Shown here: positions 9,489-17,429 of the stretch, piece by piece | Numbering within the stretch: the first letter of the stretch is position 1 | Layout of the letters: every line of letters starts with the position of its first letter | NCBI RefSeq assembly: GCF_001651855.1 | Contig: NZ_LNQC01000040.1 | Location: 1-64,000 of the forward strand | DNA length: 64,000 bases | Direction: 5' to 3' | Source of the DNA: Sinorhizobium americanum | GTDB lineage: Bacteria; Pseudomonadota; Alphaproteobacteria; Rhizobiales; Rhizobiaceae | Made by a program: the position numbers and the translations under genes | The notes under the pieces: generated by a model | What the model saw: the letters and a program-made list of their open reading frames with translations, nothing else | What the model was told of the DNA's origin: nothing | The model's database searches: none

Positions 9489-10493
9489 ATGTTTCGATTC
9501 CTGCTGGGGCGTTTGGCAGTGCTGATCCCGACCTTTGTCGGGGTCTCGATCATTGCCTTCTCCTTCATCCGCCTGCTTCCGGGCGATCCCGTGGCGCTGC
9601 TTTCCGGCGAAAGGGTGATGTCGCCGGAGCGGCACGCCGAAATCTCTCACCAATTGGGCTTTGATCGTCCCATCGTCGTGCAATATCTCGATTATCTCTG
9701 GGGCGTGCTTCAAGGCGATTTCGGCACCTCGATCGTCACGAAGAAGCCGGTGATCGATCAGTTCCTGGAGCTCTTCCCGGCGACCGTCGAGCTGTCGCTC
9801 TGCGCCATCATCTTTGCCGTCGTCGTCGGTATTCCGGCCGGTGTGATTGCGGCGATCAAGCGCGGTTCGATCCTGGATCAAATGATCATGGGAACGGCGC
9901 TGGTCGGCTTTTCAATGCCGATCTTCTGGTGGGGCCTGCTGCTGATCATCGTCGTCTCCGGCATGTTGCAATGGACGCCGGTGTCCGGGCGCATCTCGCT
10001 GATGTTCTTCTTTCCGTCGGTCACGGGCTTCATGCTTATCGACTCGCTCTTGTCGGGGCAGGAGGGGGCGTTCCAGTCGGCCTTCAGTCATCTGATCCTG
10101 CCGACGATCGTGCTCGGCACCATTCCGCTCGCCGTCATCGCGCGCCAGACCCGTTCGGCAATGCTCGAAGTGCTCTCGGAAGATTATGTCCGCACCGCGC
10201 GCGCCAAGGGGCTTCCCACCTTCCGGGTGGTGGGCATCCATGCGCTCCGCAACGCGATGATCCCGGTGGTGACCACCATCGGCCTGCAGATCGGCGTGAT
10301 GCTGGCGGGGGCTATCCTGACGGAAACGATCTTCTCCTGGCCGGGCATCGGCAAGTGGATGGTCGATTCGGTGTTCCGGCGCGACTACGCCGTCATCCAG
10401 GGCGGACTGCTGATCATCGCCGCCGTCATCATGCTGGTGAACCTTGCCGTTGACCTGCTCTACGGGTTGATCAACCCGCGCATCCGGCATTGA
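9489..10493 (+). CDS. dppB: Dipeptide ABC transporter permease DppB
   Basis: A 334-residue inner-membrane permease with about six transmembrane helices, beginning MFRFLLGRLAVLIPTFVGVS, the standard DppB/OppB N-terminus. The ABC-contact loop is visible (EDYVRTARAKGLP, with the conserved RAKG). An in-frame TTG lies 6 bp upstream, but ATG at 9489 matches family starts. It pairs with DppC to form the transmembrane channel; the gap to dppC is only 10 bp. Confidence 0.94.
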   Translation: MFRFLLGRLAVLIPTFVGVSIIAFSFIRLLPGDPVALLSGERVMSPERHAEISHQLGFDRPIVVQYLDYLWGVLQGDFGTSIVTKKPVIDQFLELFPATVELSLCAIIFAVVVGIPAGVIAAIKRGSILDQMIMGTALVGFSMPIFWWGLLLIIVVSGMLQWTPVSGRISLMFFFPSVTGFMLIDSLLSGQEGAFQSAFSHLILPTIVLGTIPLAVIARQTRSAMLEVLSEDYVRTARAKGLPTFRVVGIHALRNAMIPVVTTIGLQIGVMLAGAILTETIFSWPGIGKWMVDSVFRRDYAVIQGGLLIIAAVIMLVNLAVDLLYGLINPRIRH

Positions 10494-10503
10494 GGAGGGC
10501 GAT

Positions 10504-11412
10504 ATGACCGAAGTTACCGCAACGAGCCCCATCTCGACCGATCCGACCCGCCGGGCGCGGCTTGCCGAATTCTGGTACTATTTTTCCGAGAATCGCGGCG
10601 CCGTCATCGGCCTCTTCTTCTTCCTTTTTTTGGTGTTGCTGGCGATCTGCGCGCCGCTCGTCGCACCGCATGATCCGACCGTCCAGTTCCGCGAGGCAGT
10701 GTTGCTGCCGCCGTTCTGGCAGGAGGGCGGTCGCCTCGAATTCCTGCTCGGGACCGACGCCGTCGGTCGCGACATGCTCTCCCGCCTCATCTACGGCACG
10801 CGCTTCTCGCTGTTCGTCGGCGTCATCGTGACCACATTGTCGCTGAGCGGCGGCATTCTCGTTGGCGTCATCGCCGGCTATTTCCGCGGATGGGTCGACA
10901 CCTTCATCATGCGGATCATGGACATCATCCTGGCCTTTCCGTCGCTCCTCTTGGCACTCGTCCTGGTGGCCGTGCTCGGGCCTGGCCTCACCAATGCGAT
11001 GATCGCGATCGCCCTTGTTTTCCAGCCTCACTTTGTTCGCCTGACGCGAGCCGCCGTGATGACCGAGAAGACGCGGGATTACGTCGTTGCGGCAAAGGTC
11101 GCCGGAGCGGGACATCTGAGGCTGATGTTCAGGACCATCCTGCCGAATTGCATGGCACCGCTCATCGTCCAGGCGACGCTTTCCTTTTCGAGCGCCATTC
11201 TCGACGCCGCGGCGCTCGGCTTCCTCGGCATGGGCGCGCAGCCGCCGACGCCGGAATGGGGAACAATGCTCGCGGAAGCCCGCGAGTTCATTCTGCGTGC
11301 CTGGTGGGTGGTGACGCTCCCCGGCCTGGCGATTCTCGTAACGGTTCTGGCGATCAATCTGATGGGCGATGGACTGCGTGATGCTCTCGACCCCAAGCTG
11401 AAGAGGTCCTGA
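10504..11412 (+). CDS. dppC: Dipeptide ABC transporter permease DppC
   Basis: A 302-residue permease with a cytoplasmic N-terminus, a first helix near residues 35-58 and the family motif LGTDAVGRDMLSRLIYGTR. The ABC-contact loop is TRDYVVAAKVAGAG, where the usual RAxG is KVAG, a mild variation. It heterodimerises with DppB. An AGG-rich site precedes ATG 10504, and the next gene begins one base after its stop codon, so translation is coupled. Confidence 0.94.
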   Translation: MTEVTATSPISTDPTRRARLAEFWYYFSENRGAVIGLFFFLFLVLLAICAPLVAPHDPTVQFREAVLLPPFWQEGGRLEFLLGTDAVGRDMLSRLIYGTRFSLFVGVIVTTLSLSGGILVGVIAGYFRGWVDTFIMRIMDIILAFPSLLLALVLVAVLGPGLTNAMIAIALVFQPHFVRLTRAAVMTEKTRDYVVAAKVAGAGHLRLMFRTILPNCMAPLIVQATLSFSSAILDAAALGFLGMGAQPPTPEWGTMLAEAREFILRAWWVVTLPGLAILVTVLAINLMGDGLRDALDPKLKRS

Positions 11413-11413
11413 G

Positions 11414-12268
11414 ATGGCGCTTCTCGAAATCGAAAATCTCGTCGTCGAATTCCAGACGGCTACCGGGCCGTTCCGAGCCGTGGATGGCGTATCGCTCAAG
11501 GTGCATGAGAGTGAGGTCCTGGCGATCGTCGGGGAGTCCGGTTCGGGCAAGTCCGTGTCGATGCTTGCGGCGATGGGGCTTCTGCCCTGGACCGCCAGGG
11601 TGACGGCCGACAAGCTCGCCTTCAACGGACGGGATCTCTTGAAAATGCCTTCGGCGGAGCGCCGCAAGATCGTCGGCAAGGACATCGCGATGATCTTCCA
11701 GGAGCCGATCGCAAGCCTCAACCCGTGCTTCACGGTCGGCTTCCAGATCGAGGAAGTGTTGCGCATCCATATGGGTCTTGATCGGGCGGCGCGGCGCAAG
11801 CGCGCCATCGAGCTCTTCGAGGCTGTCGGCATTCCCGATCCGGGCGAGCGCCTTGGGCATTTTCCGCATCAGATGTCGGGCGGGCAATGCCAGCGCGTGA
11901 TGATCGCGATTGCGCTTGCCTGCAATCCGAAGCTCTTGATCGCTGACGAGCCGACAACGGCATTGGACGTAACGATCCAGAAGCAGATCCTCGACCTGCT
12001 GATGAAACTGCAGCAGGAATACCGCATGGGCCTGATCATGATCACCCACAACATGGGTGTCGTCGCCGAAACGGCCGATCGCGTCGTCGTCCAGTATAAG
12101 GGCCGCAAGATCGAGGAGGCGGATGTGCTGTCGCTGTTCGAGTCGCCGAAGAGCAACTACACGCGGGCGCTTCTCGCCGCCCTTCCGGAAAACGCGACGG
12201 GGGACCGATTGCCGACGATCTCCGAACTTTTCAATGAGCAGCAGACGCTCGAGGGAGCCGCTCGATGA
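11414..12268 (+). CDS. dppD: Dipeptide ABC transporter ATPase DppD
   Basis: A 284-residue ABC ATPase: Walker A GESGSGKS at residues 40-47, Q-loop in MIFQEP, signature MSGGQCQR (Cys in place of a more common residue after SGGQ), Walker B LLIADEP and H-loop MITHNMG. With DppF it powers peptide import. It is slightly shorter at the C-terminus than many DppD proteins (about 320) and lacks the cysteine-rich Fe-S-like tail that some relatives carry. It overlaps dppF by 4 bp. Confidence 0.94.
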   Translation: MALLEIENLVVEFQTATGPFRAVDGVSLKVHESEVLAIVGESGSGKSVSMLAAMGLLPWTARVTADKLAFNGRDLLKMPSAERRKIVGKDIAMIFQEPIASLNPCFTVGFQIEEVLRIHMGLDRAARRKRAIELFEAVGIPDPGERLGHFPHQMSGGQCQRVMIAIALACNPKLLIADEPTTALDVTIQKQILDLLMKLQQEYRMGLIMITHNMGVVAETADRVVVQYKGRKIEEADVLSLFESPKSNYTRALLAALPENATGDRLPTISELFNEQQTLEGAAR

Positions 12269-13092
12269 CCCACGTTCTCGAAGCCCGCAACCTGGTGCGC
12301 GACTATCACATCCCCGGCAGCCTGTTCCGCAAGGCGCGCACCGTCCATGCGCTGAAGGGCGTCAGCTTTTCCGTCGACGAGGGCAAGACCCTCGCGATCG
12401 TCGGCGAAAGCGGTTGCGGCAAGTCGACCCTCGGCCGCATCATCACGCTGATCGACCCGGCCACGGCCGGAGAATTGCTGATCGACGGCAAGAAGGTGGA
12501 CATCGCCAGGGATGGCCTGACCACGGAAATGCGCCGCAAGGTACAGATCGTCTTTCAGAATCCCTACGGATCCCTCAATCCGCGCCAGAAGATCGGCGAT
12601 ATCCTTGCGGAACCGCTGGTGATCAACACCAAAGTTCCCGCAGCGGAACGGCGCGAGCGGGCGATGACGATGCTGAAGAAGGTCGGCCTCGAGGAGAAGC
12701 ACTACAACCGCTATCCGCACATGTTCTCCGGCGGTCAGCGGCAGCGCATCGCCATTGCCCGCGCCCTGATGCTCAATCCCAAGCTTTTGGTGCTGGACGA
12801 GCCTGTTTCGGCGCTCGACCTTTCCGTCCAGGCACAGGTCCTGAACCTGCTCGCCGATCTGCAGGACGAGTTCAAGCTCACCTATGTCTTCATCAGCCAC
12901 GACCTCTCGGTGGTGCGCTACATCGCCGACGACGTGATGGTGATGTATTACGGCGAGGCCGTCGAATACGGCAGCCGGGACGAGGTGTTTTCCAATCCGC
13001 AGCACAGCTATACCAAGACGCTGTTTGCGGCCACGCCGCGCGCGGATGTTGCAAGCATCAAGGCGCGGCTCGCCCGCAAGAACGCGGCCTGA
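12265..13092 (+). CDS. dppF: Dipeptide ABC transporter ATPase DppF
   Basis: A 275-residue ABC ATPase with Walker A GESGCGKS at residues 47-54, signature FSGGQRQR, Walker B LLVLDEP and H-loop FISHDLS. The segment FQNPYGSLNPRQKIGDI is typical of the DppF/OppF side of the heterodimer. The start ATG overlaps the dppD stop (ATGA), so it is the translationally coupled last gene of the operon. A 9-bp-stem hairpin 20 bp downstream may end the transcript. Confidence 0.94.
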   Translation: MTHVLEARNLVRDYHIPGSLFRKARTVHALKGVSFSVDEGKTLAIVGESGCGKSTLGRIITLIDPATAGELLIDGKKVDIARDGLTTEMRRKVQIVFQNPYGSLNPRQKIGDILAEPLVINTKVPAAERRERAMTMLKKVGLEEKHYNRYPHMFSGGQRQRIAIARALMLNPKLLVLDEPVSALDLSVQAQVLNLLADLQDEFKLTYVFISHDLSVVRYIADDVMVMYYGEAVEYGSRDEVFSNPQHSYTKTLFAATPRADVASIKARLARKNAA

Positions 13093-13111
13093 GCGTAACT
13101 GTAGAAACCGG

Positions 13112-13143
13112 CAAGCCGCGTCTTCCACACCGAGCGCGGCTTG
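13112..13143 (+). terminator. Hairpin after dppF, possible terminator
   Basis: CAAGCCGCG (13112-13120) pairs perfectly with CGCGGCTTG (13135-13143) across 14 nt. There is no clean T-run, so termination would be weak or Rho-dependent. Confidence 0.45.
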
Positions 13144-13262
13144 TTGGCGTTCTCATTGCGATCGTGTAGAGCTTCTGCGCCGCTCCTTGAACTTCGGCCC
13201 TGGCGGCGGGCAGCCGAATTGGCCGGCAATCCCTTGTTCGGCCCAACACCAGGATGACGAAT

Positions 13263-13607
13263 ATGGAAATCAAGCGCTTTGAAACCGGTCCGCGGATGAG
13301 TCAGGCCGTGGTCTACAACAACACGGTCTATCTGGCCGGCCAGGTTGGCAACGCTGGAGACGATGTCGTCACCCAGACCAAGCAGGCGCTCGCCGAAGTG
13401 GATCGCCTGCTGGCGCTCGCCGGCAGCGACAAGACGCGCATCCTCTCGGCCACCGTCTGGCTCGCCGACATGGCGGATTTCGCCAAGATGAACTCCGTCT
13501 GGGATGCCTGGGCACCGCAGGGCCACACGCCCGCCCGCGCCACCGGGGAAGCCAAGCTCGCAACGCCGGAATACCTCGTCGAAGTCATCGTGACCGCAGC
13601 CCTCTGA
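13263..13607 (+). CDS. RidA-family (YjgF/UK114) protein
   Basis: A 114-residue single-domain Rid protein. Relatives deaminate reactive enamine/imine intermediates formed by PLP enzymes. The conserved Arg that binds the substrate carboxylate is in HTPARATGEAKL; the NNTVYLAGQVG motif near residue 20 is also typical. I chose ATG 13263 over the in-frame ATG 13254, because AGGA at 13251-13254 then has normal spacing. The subgroup differs from classical RidA (PARAT-GEAKLATP rather than PGRS-VEVA-LP), so true imine deaminase activity is only probable. A strong hairpin follows. Confidence 0.88.
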   Translation: MEIKRFETGPRMSQAVVYNNTVYLAGQVGNAGDDVVTQTKQALAEVDRLLALAGSDKTRILSATVWLADMADFAKMNSVWDAWAPQGHTPARATGEAKLATPEYLVEVIVTAAL

Positions 13608-13640
13608 GGCGTTGCGTCAAGCACTTCATGTCTGCATTTG

Positions 13641-13673
13641 AACGCCGCCGGCTGAACTGCCCGGCGGCGTTTT
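13641..13673 (+). terminator. Intrinsic terminator after the RidA gene
   Basis: AACGCCGCCGG (13641-13651) pairs with CCGGCGGCGTT (13661-13671) in an 11-bp stem with a 9-nt loop, followed by a short T stretch. Confidence 0.8.
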
Positions 13674-13700
13674 GCTGTGCGCTGCCGATGCGGCACCGCC

Positions 13701-13726
13701 GGAACGATTCTCGTCCTCAAAGCGTT
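13701..13726 (+). promoter_or_regulatory. EcfG/RpoE2-type general-stress promoter
   Basis: GGAAC at 13701-13705 and CGTT at 13723-13726 are separated by 17 bp, which matches the GGAAC-N16/17-CGTT promoter class read by the alphaproteobacterial general-stress sigma factor. The CGTT ends 34 bp before the start codon of the small membrane protein gene, leaving a short leader. Confidence 0.72.
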
Positions 13727-13760
13727 TTTGTGGATCAAACCGCATGTGGAGGAATCGCCC

Positions 13761-13931
13761 ATGGTCTACTGGCTGCCGCGGCTTTGTTTGCTGCTGATCG
13801 CCGGGGTGATTCTGGGTTTTGGCCTTTTCCCGCGGACGTCGGAGGAGGTCGCCTACACGCTGCTGATAATCATTGTGGGTCTGGGGCTGCTTTCCGTGAC
13901 GCTCCACATCTTTCCTCCCGAAAAACATTGA
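13761..13931 (+). CDS. Small two-helix membrane protein, probably general-stress regulated
   Basis: A 56-residue protein beginning MVYWLPRLCLLLIAG. Two hydrophobic helices (about residues 4-22 and 32-50) are separated by a short polar turn (FPRTSEEV), and the protein ends with a short polar tail. ATG 13761 is 8 nt after a clear GGAGG. A GGAAC-N17-CGTT promoter lies just upstream, so I infer expression under general stress. I recognise no family. Small stress-induced membrane proteins of this size are common in rhizobia and mostly uncharacterised. Confidence 0.72.
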   Translation: MVYWLPRLCLLLIAGVILGFGLFPRTSEEVAYTLLIIIVGLGLLSVTLHIFPPEKH

Positions 13932-14037
13932 CCGCGGGGCCGTCGAGATCAGGAGGCGGCGACCTGCCCATGATTTCCTCTTGTCGCAATCAGGAAAATA
14001 GCGAGACAGGGGCAGAGCAGTTTGAAGAGGCGTGTCG

Positions 14038-15162
14038 ATGGACGCCAAAAGTGTAGCGGCTGTCCGTAGCCGCAAGCGCAACTCCGACAAGGAAATAGCC
14101 CTGGCGGAGGCGACGAAGCCTGCCCGAAAACGCGACGGCATGGACCTCGTCGTCGCCGGAAGCGTCGTCGGGTTGTTCGTGCTCGCTTGTTCTGCAGCCG
14201 TTTATACGATGGCGGCGATCCTGATGCCGATTGCCTTTGCCATCGTCGTTGGGATCGTGCTCGGCAGGGCAGCCGACGAGCTGGCGCGTTTCGGTCTTCC
14301 CCCGATAATGGGCGGCCTTTTGCTGGCGCTGTTCTTCATGCTCGGCCTCTCGTCGCTCGTCAACGCGCTCCTGGGGCCGATCACCGAGGTCGCGCGCGAG
14401 GCGCCGAGACTGGCCGAGGGCTTGGTGGAACGTATTCTGCCTTTCATCGAGCGCTTCGAGTGGGGACGGATTGCGCTCGAGCGAAGCATCGGCGGCGCCG
14501 CCTTCGCCGACGTCATCGTCAAGAATGCTGGCCCGATCCTTGGCGCGGCCGCGGCGAGCGTCACGCCGGCACTGATCCAGACGCTGATCTTCCTCGCCGC
14601 CCTCGTGCTGTTCCTGCTCGGTCGCGTCCACTTGCGCAGCACGATCATCCTCGCGTTTCCGAGCCGCGAGGGACGCCTGAGCGCGATCCGTATCATGAAT
14701 GCCATCGAAGACGGGCTGGCGCAGTATTTTTCAACGGCGAGCCTGATCTACCTGGCGCTGGGCGGCTTCACGATGGTGATCGCGCTGGTCGGCGGTCTGC
14801 CGATGCCGCCGCTCTGGGGGCTCTTCGCCTTCGTGTCCAGCTTCATACCCTATCTCGGGGTCACGTTCATGACGCTGTCGCTGCTCGTGGGCGGCCTGAT
14901 GACCCATGATGCCCTGGTTGCCGCGCTTGCGCCGTCAACCGCCTTCTTCCTCATCCATCTCGCCATGGAGAACCTGGTCGTCCCGGCGATCCTTGGGCGA
15001 CGCTTCGAAATCAATCCATTCCTGATCTTCGTCGCGATCCTGTTTTGGACCTGGATGTGGGGCGCGGTCGGGGCGATCCTCGCCATGCCACTATCGCTGA
15101 TCGCCATGACCATTTTCGAGCAGTTGCGCGAGGTTCCGCCCGAACCGCAATTGCCGGGGTGA
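14038..15162 (+). CDS. AI-2E transporter family (PerM/TqsA-like) permease
   Basis: A 374-residue inner-membrane protein of the UPF0118/AI-2E family, with about seven to eight hydrophobic helices. The family core is visible: a large polar loop between residues 95 and 170, the GLPMPPLWGLFAFVSSFIPYLG segment, and a C-terminal PLSLIAMTIFEQLR. An in-frame GTG lies 6 bp upstream, but ATG 14038 follows GAAGAGG at correct spacing. The N-terminal 35 residues are basic and soluble. The name reflects E. coli TqsA; the substrate here is unknown and several relatives are Na+/H+ antiporters. It is convergent with phyR. Confidence 0.88.
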   Translation: MDAKSVAAVRSRKRNSDKEIALAEATKPARKRDGMDLVVAGSVVGLFVLACSAAVYTMAAILMPIAFAIVVGIVLGRAADELARFGLPPIMGGLLLALFFMLGLSSLVNALLGPITEVAREAPRLAEGLVERILPFIERFEWGRIALERSIGGAAFADVIVKNAGPILGAAAASVTPALIQTLIFLAALVLFLLGRVHLRSTIILAFPSREGRLSAIRIMNAIEDGLAQYFSTASLIYLALGGFTMVIALVGGLPMPPLWGLFAFVSSFIPYLGVTFMTLSLLVGGLMTHDALVAALAPSTAFFLIHLAMENLVVPAILGRRFEINPFLIFVAILFWTWMWGAVGAILAMPLSLIAMTIFEQLREVPPEPQLPG

Positions 15163-15165
15163 AAG

Positions 15166-15963
15166 TCAGCGCCCGCGGGCGTGCGCCTGGTCGTCAAAGA
15201 ATAGCGCTTGGCTGATCAGCGCCTTGACCATTTCCGGATTGAAGGGCTTTGTCACGAGAAAGGCGGGCTCCGGCTTGTTGCCCGTCAGCAGCCTTTCGGG
15301 GAACGCAGTAATGAAGATCACCGGAACGGCCGCCTGCGTCAGGATGTCGTTGACCGCGTCAATGCCGGAGCTCCCGTCGGCGAGTTGGATATCCGCGAGA
15401 ACCATCTTGGGCGACGTCTGCCGATAGATGTCGATCGCCTCCCGATGCGTCCGGGCGATGCCCGTCACCCGGTGCCCAAGGCTCGTCACCATGTCCTCGA
15501 TGTCCATGGCGATGAGCGGCTCGTCCTCGATGATCATGATATCCGTGGCCACCTGGCGGGAAATCTCTTCGGAAGCACTGGCGAGCAGCTTGGCAAAGGC
15601 ACCCGGGTCGACGGACATGATTTCAGCCGCTTCGCCGCTCGAAAAGCCCTCGACGGAGACGAGGAGGAATGCCTGTCGCGGTGCGGGCGCGATCAGCGAC
15701 AGATTGGCGGCGGCCCTCTGTTCCCAGGCAAAGGGAGACGTCAAATTGGCCCGGTCGACCTCCAGCTTGTCGAACAGCGAGCAGAAAAGCTTATAGAGGC
15801 TGATTCGGTCGTTGGATGCCGAAGGGAACAGACTGATGTCTTCGATCAATGCCTCCAAGGTAGCGGCGACATAGGCATCGCCTGCCGCTTGCGAACCGGT
15901 CGCGGCGCGGGCGTAGCGCCTCAGATAAGGAAGATGTGGCGCAATCCTGGTGGAAAGTGACAT
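15166..15963 (-). CDS. phyR: PhyR-type general-stress anti-anti-sigma response regulator (RsiB-like)
   Basis: A 265-residue protein with the PhyR architecture: residues 1-135 resemble the sigma-2/sigma-4 regions of an ECF factor (FSSGEAAEIMSVDPGAFAKLL near 107-127), and residues 140-262 are a receiver domain. Receiver residues are present: acidic cluster EDE at 146-148, phosphoacceptor Asp191 in VLADIQLADG, and Lys in FLVTKPF. When phosphorylated, PhyR sequesters NepR and releases EcfG/RpoE2. It is divergent from a nepR-like gene, but no sigma factor or sensor kinase gene is in the window. This fits the second S. meliloti set, in which RsiB2 and RsiA2 lie away from rpoE2. Confidence 0.95.
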   Translation of the reverse strand: MSLSTRIAPHLPYLRRYARAATGSQAAGDAYVAATLEALIEDISLFPSASNDRISLYKLFCSLFDKLEVDRANLTSPFAWEQRAAANLSLIAPAPRQAFLLVSVEGFSSGEAAEIMSVDPGAFAKLLASASEEISRQVATDIMIIEDEPLIAMDIEDMVTSLGHRVTGIARTHREAIDIYRQTSPKMVLADIQLADGSSGIDAVNDILTQAAVPVIFITAFPERLLTGNKPEPAFLVTKPFNPEMVKALISQALFFDDQAHARGR

Positions 15964-16166
15964 TTAGGCCTTCCTAAACTATTGTGCATAGTCGCACTTA
16001 CGGGGTGGCGTGACGCAGGATACGTCAATGTTGTGCGCGCGTCTTGCGAATTCAGGAAACAGATTGCAGACGACAAGATACGAATGGAAAACAGCCGGGG
16101 ATTTGAGCCTTCGGTATTCGGAATTGAAAAATGAACGATCGATCCAACGGGCGTCCGAGGGGCAAA

Positions 16167-16322
16167 ATGGCGGCCGACGCTGCGAACAACGATGCCAACG
16201 GCATCGTCGCTTCCCGCCTGAGAGCACTCTATGAGGCTGTCGAGTCCGAGCCTGTGCCGCAGCAATTTATCGATCTTCTTCGCCGCCTCGACGAGGCCGA
16301 GAGAGCGCAGTCAGACGATTGA
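16167..16322 (+). CDS. nepR: NepR-family anti-sigma factor (RsiA-like)
   Basis: A short protein with the NepR core: LRALYEAVESEPVPQQFIDL followed by LRRLDEAE, the helix-EPxP-helix arrangement that binds the general-stress sigma factor and, alternatively, PhyR. Start choice: ATG 16167 has CGAGGGG at good spacing and gives 51 residues; an in-frame ATG at 16131 would add 12 residues (MNDRSNGRPRGK) but has a poor ribosome-binding site. It is divergent from phyR, the usual gene pairing. It should hold EcfG/RpoE2 inactive until PhyR is phosphorylated. A long hairpin lies just after the stop. Confidence 0.86.
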   Translation: MAADAANNDANGIVASRLRALYEAVESEPVPQQFIDLLRRLDEAERAQSDD

Positions 16323-16330
16323 CGAAGGAT

Positions 16331-16365
16331 ACGCACAGGCCCTCCTTTGGAGAAGGCCTGTGCGT
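16331..16365. repeat. Long hairpin between nepR and the glycine-zipper lipoprotein gene
   Basis: ACGCACAGGCC (16331-16341) pairs with GGCCTGTGCGT (16355-16365); inside, CTCC and GGAG pair around TTT. It has 15 bp of stem in 35 nt with a 2-nt bulge. It lies between two convergent genes and has no T-run on either strand. It may be a bidirectional terminator or a small palindromic repeat. Confidence 0.6.
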
Positions 16366-16424
16366 TGGAGGCAATATTAGCGAAGCTATCGACGCGACAT
16401 CGATCCGCTTTCGCGACGGTGGAA

Positions 16425-16676
16425 TCAGCAACGCGCGGTATAGCGGCGGCCGTAGCGGTCGCGGTAGACGCAATAGCCAGGCTCGCTGGCGCGCCCGATG
16501 AGCGCGCCGGCCACGCCGCCGACCGCTGCGCCGACCGCGGCGCCTCGGACATCGTTCGAGATTGCTCCGCCTATGATGCCGCCGGAAGCGGCGCCAATCG
16601 CTGCACCCCTTTCCGTTTGCGTGCACGAAGCAGCAAGGGGAAGAATTACGCTGGCGACGAGAAGGATCTTCTTCAT
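16425..16676 (-). CDS. Small glycine-zipper lipoprotein
   Basis: An 83-residue protein with a lipoprotein-type signal (MKKILLVASVILPLAASC, Cys18 as likely lipidated residue). A glycine-zipper segment follows (AAIGAASGGIIGGAIS and AAVGAAVGGVAGALIG), of the YMGG/SlyB type. It ends YCVYRDRYGRRYTARC, rich in Tyr and Arg with two Cys. Such proteins sit in the outer membrane or periplasm and are often stress-induced. A GGAAC-N16-CGTT promoter on the same strand lies about 230 bp upstream, giving a long leader if used. The molecular function is unknown. Confidence 0.82.
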   Translation of the reverse strand: MKKILLVASVILPLAASCTQTERGAAIGAASGGIIGGAISNDVRGAAVGAAVGGVAGALIGRASEPGYCVYRDRYGRRYTARC

Positions 16677-17026
16677 GGTGCTTTCCTATCCGAGGTTGGT
16701 TGGCCGAAAATGGGCACAGAACGGCGAATAGCCGGGTCGAAACGGGCCGGAATGAATATCTCAAGGAATAAATTTGAGATGGTCGGCAGCCACCCTAAGG
16801 CGGGGGAGTCGGCTTCTGCAACCGTCAGAACAGGCGCAGCGAAGGCTTGCAATTCGCGACTCCCTTGTACTGCCGCCGCTGCGGCGCGCGTTATCGTTGT
16901 CAGAACGCCGTCTGACGCCTTTTGTTCCGCGCGGGGCCGGTACACCACGCCCGGTTGTTGCCGCCGTGCCAACGGGCGCCGTGATCTCAGCTGCGTCGCA
17001 TCGCTTCTCGGGGAGAATGGTCGCGC
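16677..17026. other. Gene-poor stretch holding a stress-type promoter and an inverted repeat
   Basis: I see no convincing gene in these 350 bases. They hold a minus-strand GGAAC-N16-CGTT promoter (16904-16928) and a perfect 7-bp inverted repeat, ATCTCAA (16758-16764) with TTGAGAT (16774-16780). Open frames here have arginine-rich, low-complexity products and no ribosome-binding sites. Confidence 0.6.
16904..16928 (-). promoter_or_regulatory. EcfG/RpoE2-type promoter on the minus strand
   Basis: Reading the minus strand, GGAAC (16928-16924) and CGTT (16907-16904) are separated by 16 bp. Downstream on that strand, the first supported gene is the glycine-zipper lipoprotein starting at 16676. 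The leader would be roughly 215-220 nt, which is long, so the assignment to that gene is tentative. Confidence 0.55.
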
Positions 17027-17221
17027 CTAATTCCGGCGTCTGCCCTCGCACTGTTCCAGGTTTTCAAGCAGCGCTTGAAGACGCTCGTTGCCCTTTTCTT
17101 CCGTGTGCATTTCAAGATCGCGCAGCGTCCTGCCGATGTGCAGATTATGAACACTCATATCCGCCTCGGGCCGGGTGATCTCTGTCACCGTCTTGAGTAT
17201 ATGTCGCGAAGGTATCTTCAT
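17027..17221 (-). CDS. Hypothetical small charged protein
   Basis: A 64-residue open frame from ATG 17221 (MKIPSRHILKTVTEITRP) ending with a strongly helical charged stretch (LRDLEMHTEEKGNERLQALL). An internal ATG would give a 43-residue product beginning MSVHNLHIGR. The composition is protein-like, unlike neighbouring chance frames, but the ribosome-binding site is weak and I recognise no family. It could be a real small regulator or a chance frame. Confidence 0.4.
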   Translation of the reverse strand: MKIPSRHILKTVTEITRPEADMSVHNLHIGRTLRDLEMHTEEKGNERLQALLENLEQCEGRRRN

Positions 17222-17371
17222 TTCTTGCCTGAGGAACTCTGTTTTCCGGAGAACGCCAAGTCGTGGCGAAGGTTCCGGCGGTAATGGCCCGCCTCGCAAT
17301 TAAGGATTGTTTTTCTTGTCACTGGCTAAACATATGGTTTCCGTCTGGTTAACGAGCGCTGGCGCGAAACC

Positions 17372-17397
17372 GGAACAAAGGCGATCGGCAGAGCGTT
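17372..17397 (+). promoter_or_regulatory. EcfG/RpoE2-type promoter of the DUF1328 gene
   Basis: GGAAC at 17372-17376 and CGTT at 17394-17397 with a 17-bp spacer. The predicted transcription start is about 25 bp before the DUF1328 start codon at 17430. DUF1328 genes are typical members of the general-stress regulon. Confidence 0.78.
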
Positions 17398-17429
17398 TGG
17401 ATTTCAGTTCCACGGCAAGGAGATAGCAA

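Noticed and set aside
16774-17178. A 134-codon plus-strand open frame between the lipoprotein and DUF1328 genes
   Set aside because: Arginine- and proline-rich low-complexity product, no ribosome-binding site, and it overlaps the opposite-strand hypothetical gene.
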